A stretch of 25,950 bases of DNA, from NCBI GenBank assembly GCA_964505385.1, contig CAZDIA010000036.1, positions 1-25,950 of the forward strand, in the 5' to 3' direction. This DNA is from SLJN01 sp964505385 (GTDB lineage Bacteria; Bacteroidota; Rhodothermia; Balneolales; Natronogracilivirgulaceae). The notes beneath the pieces were generated by a model that had not been told where the DNA came from, searched no databases, and saw only the letters and a program-made list of their open reading frames with translations. A program made the position numbers and the translations under genes. Shown here one piece after another: positions 21,648-25,950 of the stretch (position 1 is the first letter of the stretch; every line of letters begins with the position of its first letter).

Positions 21648-24056
21648 TCAGGATCTCAATTTTGCAGAATATTCTTTTTCCAGCTTTTTAAGTAACGTGG
21701 AAATAATCGGCTCTACATCATTGATTGTAAGTGTTTTTTCAGTATCGAGGAATTTAAGCCGAAATGCAATGCTTTTTTGCGTTTTTTCCAGTTGATCTCC
21801 TTCATACACATCAAACACCTGGACATCCGTAAGTGTTTTGCCTGCATTTTCTTTGATGGCATCCATCAACTCTCCGGCCTGTATAGATTTATCCACGACT
21901 AATGCGAGGTCAAATTCGAAAAACGGATAGCGGGGCACGGGGGTGTAGACCCGCTCGCTTTCCTTTTCCGCAATATCACAAATTTGATTGAAATCGAGTT
22001 CAGCTGCGAAAGCCGGCTCCTTCAGGTCCACAAGTTTACGGTTTTCCTTGGAAACCTCATAAATCTCACCGATAACCGTATCCTTAAGAACCACTTGCAG
22101 GCCGGTATCCTGCTGCATGCGGTATCCGAGATATTGCAGCAATCCCAACCCGCGAAAGAGTCCTTCAACATGCGACTTTATATCCAGGAGATTGTAACTC
22201 TTCGGCTCTTCATTCCAGTGTGGGCGGTGAGATTTACCTGAAAGCCCGATCAAGAGTGACGTGGTTTCTTTTACTCCCTCAACATAGGAGCCGTTGTCTG
22301 ATTTCTCAAAGATGTTACCGATTTCAAAAAATCGTACTCCATAATGATAGTGCCGGAAGTTGTGAGCCGCAGAATGCAAGAATCCATAAAGCAGCGTGGG
22401 GCGCAGGATAGACTGATCCCGTGAAACCGGATTCAAAGTTGCGATCATCTTTTCTTCAGCGGCAAGCTTGCCGAATACTTTTTCCGGCAACAGGCTATTG
22501 CTGTAAATTTCTTTCAAGCCCAGCCCCGAAAGTTTAACCTCGACTTCACTTTTGAATTTTTCCTTAAACGGAAGGGGAGTCAGATTTCGAAGTTTGATGT
22601 GATCAGGCCGGGGCACATTGTTGTAATCATAAATCCGGGCTACTTCCTCGATCAAATCTTCTTCACCGTGGATGTCGGGGCGGAAGGAAGGGATGCCGCA
22701 ATTCAGGTCACTGTCTTTGTTTTCCTGCAAATCAAATTCCAGGCGGCTAAGTATGCGCTTAACTTCTCCGGGGTCGATTTCACCACCAAGTACATGACGT
22801 AACCGGTCCATACGCAGTGTTATATTGCGCTGCTCGTGCTTTACCGGATGCACATCTTCCAGGCCATCAACAACAGTGCCACCGGAAAGTTCGGCAATTA
22901 GCCGCGCGCACCGCAGGGCGGCCGGCAGTGTGATCTCCGGATCAGCTCCGCGCTCAAATCGATAGGACGAATCGGTTTGTAGCGCGAGTTTTTTTGCCGT
23001 TTTGCGAATTGAAACCGGTTCAAACCAGGCGCTTTCCAGCAACACTGTAGTGGTGGACTCGCCGATCTCGGTATTGGCTCCGCCCATAATACCGGCAAGG
23101 GCGATCGGTTTTTCCGCATCACAGATAAAAAGTGATCCGGCCGGCACTTTTCGCTCCGTTTCATCAAGGGTGGTAAATGATATCTCCTTGTCAAAACTTT
23201 TTACATCGATGGTATGGTCAGCCAGCAAGTCATAATCAAAAGCGTGCAGCGGCTGTCCGGTTTCGTGAAGGACAAAGTTGGTGGCATCAACGATATTATT
23301 AATCGGTCGCAAACCAATGGCAAGCAGACGGTTCTTCAGCCACTGGGGGGATTCGTCAACTTTTATATTTTCTATCATTAATCCGACATAACGCCCGCAT
23401 TGGCTGGTATCGGAAATCCTGATGGTAGCCTTCCCGGCCAGATCACCGGAGGGAATAGTCTCTTCTGCATGCGGTTTATAAAGGGGCTTATCGGTAACGG
23501 CGGACAGATCCCGTGCGCAACCGATGTGGGAAATAGCATCCGGCCGGTTCGGTGTCAACTCCACTTCGTATACCGTATCCTTTTCAAGCTGAAGCGCATC
23601 TGATAAAAGCGTCCCCGGCTCAGCAGGCTGATCCAGCACCATAATACCGGTGTGATCATCGCCGAGGCCAAGCTCATCTTCGGCACAAATCATCCCCTGA
23701 GATACCTCACCACGAATTTTCGTTTTTTTGATTTTAACCGGCTCCCCGTTCTCACCCAATGGCAGTGTTGTGCCTGTGGGGGCAACCGCTACATACTGAC
23801 CCGTTTCCACATTGGGAGCCCCGCATACAATTGGCAAAGTTTCATCTCCGACGTTGACTTTACACAGCGATAACTTATCCGCGTTAGGGTGTTTATGGCA
23901 CTCTTCAACCTTGCCCACCAGTATTCCGTCAAGAACTTCTCCGTGCTGTATCACCTCATCAACTTCGAGGCCGGTCAAGGTCAGGGTTTCAGCGGTATCT
24001 TCCGGCGAAAGATCCAGGTCAACGTATTGCTTGAGCCAGTTGTAGGAGATTTGCAT
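21648..24056 (-). CDS. pheT: Phenylalanine-tRNA ligase beta subunit
   Basis: An 802-residue beta chain of the alpha2-beta2 phenylalanyl-tRNA synthetase. In order: the N-terminal segment MQISYNWLKQYVDL; an EMAP-like tRNA-binding domain (about 40-150, LVGKVEECHKHPNADKLSLCKV); the B3/B4 editing region (about 210-380); the B5 domain (about 410-480, LRMDRLRHVLGGEI); a catalytic-like core (about 485-690); and the C-terminal anticodon-binding FDX-ACB domain (about 710-802, PRYPFFEFDLALVVDKSI). Full length. It follows pheS with a 71-base gap. No strong Shine-Dalgarno sequence is seen. Confidence 0.96.
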   Translation of the reverse strand: MQISYNWLKQYVDLDLSPEDTAETLTLTGLEVDEVIQHGEVLDGILVGKVEECHKHPNADKLSLCKVNVGDETLPIVCGAPNVETGQYVAVAPTGTTLPLGENGEPVKIKKTKIRGEVSQGMICAEDELGLGDDHTGIMVLDQPAEPGTLLSDALQLEKDTVYEVELTPNRPDAISHIGCARDLSAVTDKPLYKPHAEETIPSGDLAGKATIRISDTSQCGRYVGLMIENIKVDESPQWLKNRLLAIGLRPINNIVDATNFVLHETGQPLHAFDYDLLADHTIDVKSFDKEISFTTLDETERKVPAGSLFICDAEKPIALAGIMGGANTEIGESTTTVLLESAWFEPVSIRKTAKKLALQTDSSYRFERGADPEITLPAALRCARLIAELSGGTVVDGLEDVHPVKHEQRNITLRMDRLRHVLGGEIDPGEVKRILSRLEFDLQENKDSDLNCGIPSFRPDIHGEEDLIEEVARIYDYNNVPRPDHIKLRNLTPLPFKEKFKSEVEVKLSGLGLKEIYSNSLLPEKVFGKLAAEEKMIATLNPVSRDQSILRPTLLYGFLHSAAHNFRHYHYGVRFFEIGNIFEKSDNGSYVEGVKETTSLLIGLSGKSHRPHWNEEPKSYNLLDIKSHVEGLFRGLGLLQYLGYRMQQDTGLQVVLKDTVIGEIYEVSKENRKLVDLKEPAFAAELDFNQICDIAEKESERVYTPVPRYPFFEFDLALVVDKSIQAGELMDAIKENAGKTLTDVQVFDVYEGDQLEKTQKSIAFRLKFLDTEKTLTINDVEPIISTLLKKLEKEYSAKLRS

Positions 24057-24127
24057 TGTTACGTCTTAAAAAATCGATTTAATAATTTGAAGTTTGTACT
24101 ACTGTATAGTTTAACCAGCGGTGTCTA

Positions 24128-25135
24128 TTATGGGAATTGCTCCAGGAACCGAATATCGTTGTCGTAAAACAACCGAATATCGTCAATACCGTACCAGAGC
24201 ATAGTGAGCCGTTCGACTCCCATTCCGAAAGCAAATCCGGTATACTGCTGCGGATTGAGATCGACGGATTTCAGCACATTGGGATGAACCATGCCTGCGC
24301 CAAGCACTTCCAGCCATTGTCCGCCTTTTTTGGATCCCCACCAGATGTCCATTTCAAGGCTGGGTTCGGTGAACGGAAAATAGGAGGGGCGAATCCGGTA
24401 AGCGGTATCCGACCCGAACATTTCACGTGTGAACAGGATCAGCGTTTCTTTTAATTCAGCAAAGCTGATATCCACATCAACTGCCAGACCTTCGACCTGA
24501 TGAAACAGGCAGTATGATTTGGCTGTAATCGACTCATTGCGGTAAACCCGTCCCGGCATGATAGCCCGGATAGGCGGGGCCTGTTCTTTCATCAGCCGTA
24601 TCTGAACCGGCGAGGTGTGGGTTCTCAGCACTTGATCATCGGAAGGGTCATCCTCGTTTTTCCGGATAAAAAAAGTATCCTGCATGTCGCGGGCAGGATG
24701 TTCCGGAGGGAAGTTCAGAGCGGTAAAATTATGGAAATCATCTTCCAGTTCCGGTCCGTCGGCTATCGTAAAGCCGAGCCGGTTAAAGATGGTTTTAATT
24801 TGATTCATCCCTTGCGTGAGCGGATGAAGCGATCCCGTTTGAACCGGAACGGGCGGCAGGGTAGGATCATCGGTAGCTGTAGCAAACCGGCTGTCACCGG
24901 ATTCCAATTCATTTTTTGCGGAATCAAACTTTGACTGGGCCAGGTTTTTAAGTCGGTTGAGCTTTTGGCCGAGCTCGGCACGCTGCTCTTTGGGAGCCTG
25001 CCCGATTTTAGCCAGCATGTCCGGGATCAGTCCCTTGCGCGATAAGTATTTGAGCCTGAATTCCTCCAGTTCGTCCTCAGAAGTGATTTCGAACGAATGA
25101 ATTTCTGATTCGATTTTTTCTATATCTGACAGCAT
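24128..25135 (-). CDS. pheS: Phenylalanine-tRNA ligase alpha subunit
   Basis: The 335-residue catalytic subunit of PheRS. It has an N-terminal coiled-coil (about 1-85), then the class II core: HPLTQGMNQIKTIFNRLGF, LRTHTSPVQIRLM, motif 2 RVYRNESITAKSYCLFHQVEGL, and motif 3 GMGVERLTML near residue 308. It forms the PheRS holoenzyme with PheT. The start at 25135 is only about 18 bases past the T tract of the hairpin that ends rplT, so pheS expression may depend on readthrough or on a promoter inside that short gap. Confidence 0.96.
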   Translation of the reverse strand: MLSDIEKIESEIHSFEITSEDELEEFRLKYLSRKGLIPDMLAKIGQAPKEQRAELGQKLNRLKNLAQSKFDSAKNELESGDSRFATATDDPTLPPVPVQTGSLHPLTQGMNQIKTIFNRLGFTIADGPELEDDFHNFTALNFPPEHPARDMQDTFFIRKNEDDPSDDQVLRTHTSPVQIRLMKEQAPPIRAIMPGRVYRNESITAKSYCLFHQVEGLAVDVDISFAELKETLILFTREMFGSDTAYRIRPSYFPFTEPSLEMDIWWGSKKGGQWLEVLGAGMVHPNVLKSVDLNPQQYTGFAFGMGVERLTMLWYGIDDIRLFYDNDIRFLEQFP

Positions 25136-25153
25136 GCTTCACGTATTTGGGAT

Positions 25154-25192
25154 AAAAAAATACCGGCAAGCCAACGTATGACCAGCCGGTAT
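25154..25192 (-). terminator. Terminator or attenuator between rplT and pheS
   Basis: On the minus strand ATACCGGC pairs with GCCGGTAT around a 17-base loop and is followed by TTTTTTT. It begins some 20 bases after the rplT stop and ends about 18 bases before the pheS ATG. Confidence 0.8.
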
Positions 25193-25213
25193 AAAATATC
25201 AACTAATATTTAA

Positions 25214-25564
25214 TCAATTTTTGGTAGCGGTTTGAACGATTTGGGAGAAAGCCTCCGGATCGCGCACGGCCAGATCGGCCAGCACCTTACGATTGACTTC
25301 AATATTGTTTTTCTTAAGGGCTCCCATCAGCCGGGAATAAGTGGTGCCATTCAGGCGTGCGGCAGCATTGATTCGGGCAATCCAGAGCTTACGGAATTCG
25401 CGCTTGCGAACTTTGCGGTCGCGATACTGATACTGCAGCGCTTTTTCTACCGCGTTTTTGGCAATGGTATAGACCTTACTACGCGCACCCCAGTAGCCTT
25501 TCGCCTGCTTTAAAATCTTCTTGCGACGGCGACGGGAAGCCACATGATTTGTTGAACGTGGCAT
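25214..25564 (-). CDS. rplT: 50S ribosomal protein L20
   Basis: A 116-residue basic protein that is essential early in large-subunit assembly. It has the typical start MPRSTNHVASRRRRKKILKQAKGYWGARSKVY with the positively charged tail that threads 23S rRNA, and the conserved RKREFRKLWIARINAAAR segment (about 54-69). In many bacteria L20 represses its own infC-rpmI-rplT operon; I see no clear leader structure for that here. It lies 32 bases after rpmI. Confidence 0.96.
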   Translation of the reverse strand: MPRSTNHVASRRRRKKILKQAKGYWGARSKVYTIAKNAVEKALQYQYRDRKVRKREFRKLWIARINAAARLNGTTYSRLMGALKKNNIEVNRKVLADLAVRDPEAFSQIVQTATKN

Positions 25565-25596
25565 TTGATTAGCGGTTTTTAAGGTTCAAATTTCTG

Positions 25597-25794
25597 TTAT
25601 TTATAAGGAATTAATCCCTCAATCGACGGTTGATTGGAGCTGTCTACGACATATTTCTTTCGCAGATTACGCTTTCTCTTCGGCGATTTTTTAGTAAGAA
25701 TATGGCTGGCAAACGACTTTTCTCGCTTTAACTTGCCTGAAGCAGTTCGCTTAAATCGCTTGGCCGCGCCACGTTGGGTTTTCATTTTAGGCAT
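25597..25794 (-). CDS. rpmI: 50S ribosomal protein L35
   Basis: A 65-residue, very basic protein with the L35 pattern: MPKMKTQRGAAKRFKRTASGKLKR at the N-terminus, then SHILTKKSPKRKRNLRK. An AAAGGAT ribosome binding site precedes the ATG. It sits in the conserved order infC-rpmI-rplT. Confidence 0.95.
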   Translation of the reverse strand: MPKMKTQRGAAKRFKRTASGKLKREKSFASHILTKKSPKRKRNLRKKYVVDSSNQPSIEGLIPYK

Positions 25795-25906
25795 AACTCA
25801 GAAATAATCCTTTGGATATGATTCTGTTTGACAACAAGCTCATAAGATAATAAAACAACTGCGCTTTATCAATTAAAAATACAGTCAACACACCTTTCCC
25901 GAAAGG

Positions 25907-25950
25907 TCAGGCGCGCCGGGCTGACGTTTCTCGTTTGGCAAACATGATGA
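25907..25950 (-). CDS. infC: Probable translation initiation factor IF-3, C-terminal end (partial)
   Basis: Only 13 codons and the stop are inside the window, reading IMFAKRETSARRA. The call rests mainly on position: infC is almost always the gene before rpmI and rplT. The short hydrophobic run before a basic tail is compatible with the last strand of IF-3. The stop codon overlaps a small palindrome (ACCTTTC-GG-GAAAGGT on the minus strand). Confidence 0.5.
   Translation of the reverse strand, partial: IMFAKRETSARRA

Overview
This window looks like a chromosomal segment of a Gram-negative bacterium from the Bacteroidota/Rhodothermota side of the tree, most likely Balneolota (an inference from protein style, not a database match). 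The signs are a TonB-dependent receptor with an N-terminal CarboxypepD_reg-like domain, several SPII lipoproteins, a DUF4139-type protein, a bacilliredoxin, a LolD ATPase, many genes without a clear Shine-Dalgarno sequence, and moderate G+C. No phage, plasmid, rRNA or CRISPR locus is visible.

Layout. 1-5217: sodA behind a palindrome-rich leader; a minus-strand Gly/Gln-rich lipoprotein; a divergent bacilliredoxin; a large membrane-bound SpoIIE/PP2C phosphatase. 5239-8203: pruA (minus), then gap (plus) with a LacI-type operator-like palindrome upstream and a strong terminator. 8287-9440: the most unusual part, a tRNA-Pro(CGG) gene starting a 419-bp tandem repeat. Each unit holds the 3' part of the tRNA, its terminator and a small GIY-YIG nuclease gene. 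Two units are complete and a third is truncated. In the downstream tRNA-derived segments the anticodon arm is replaced by a perfect palindrome of the same length. 9440-13815 (minus): a zinc-ribbon membrane protein, a class V aminotransferase-fold enzyme, a TonB receptor and a translationally coupled lipoprotein. 13901-16088 (minus): hisIE and a class 3-like aldehyde dehydrogenase. 16089-16429: an intergenic region with a ~152-bp MITE-like element. 16430-19014: a DUF4139 lipoprotein convergent with a class I aminotransferase. 19126-21429 (minus): a coiled-coil protein, zapA, a strong 6S RNA candidate, a YmdB-type phosphodiesterase and lolD. 21648-25950 (minus): pheT, pheS, rplT, rpmI and the 3' end of a probable infC, the classic translation cluster.

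How the genes work together. The right end supplies translation factors (IF3, L35, L20, PheRS). The zapA block combines cell-division assembly with a global transcription regulator RNA. The left half is oxidative-stress defence (SOD, bacilliredoxin) and central carbon or proline metabolism (GAPDH, P5C dehydrogenase). The tRNA/GIY-YIG array is the best candidate here for a poorly described mobile or self-amplifying system. The 6S RNA candidate and the MITE-like element are the other features that protein-only annotation would miss.
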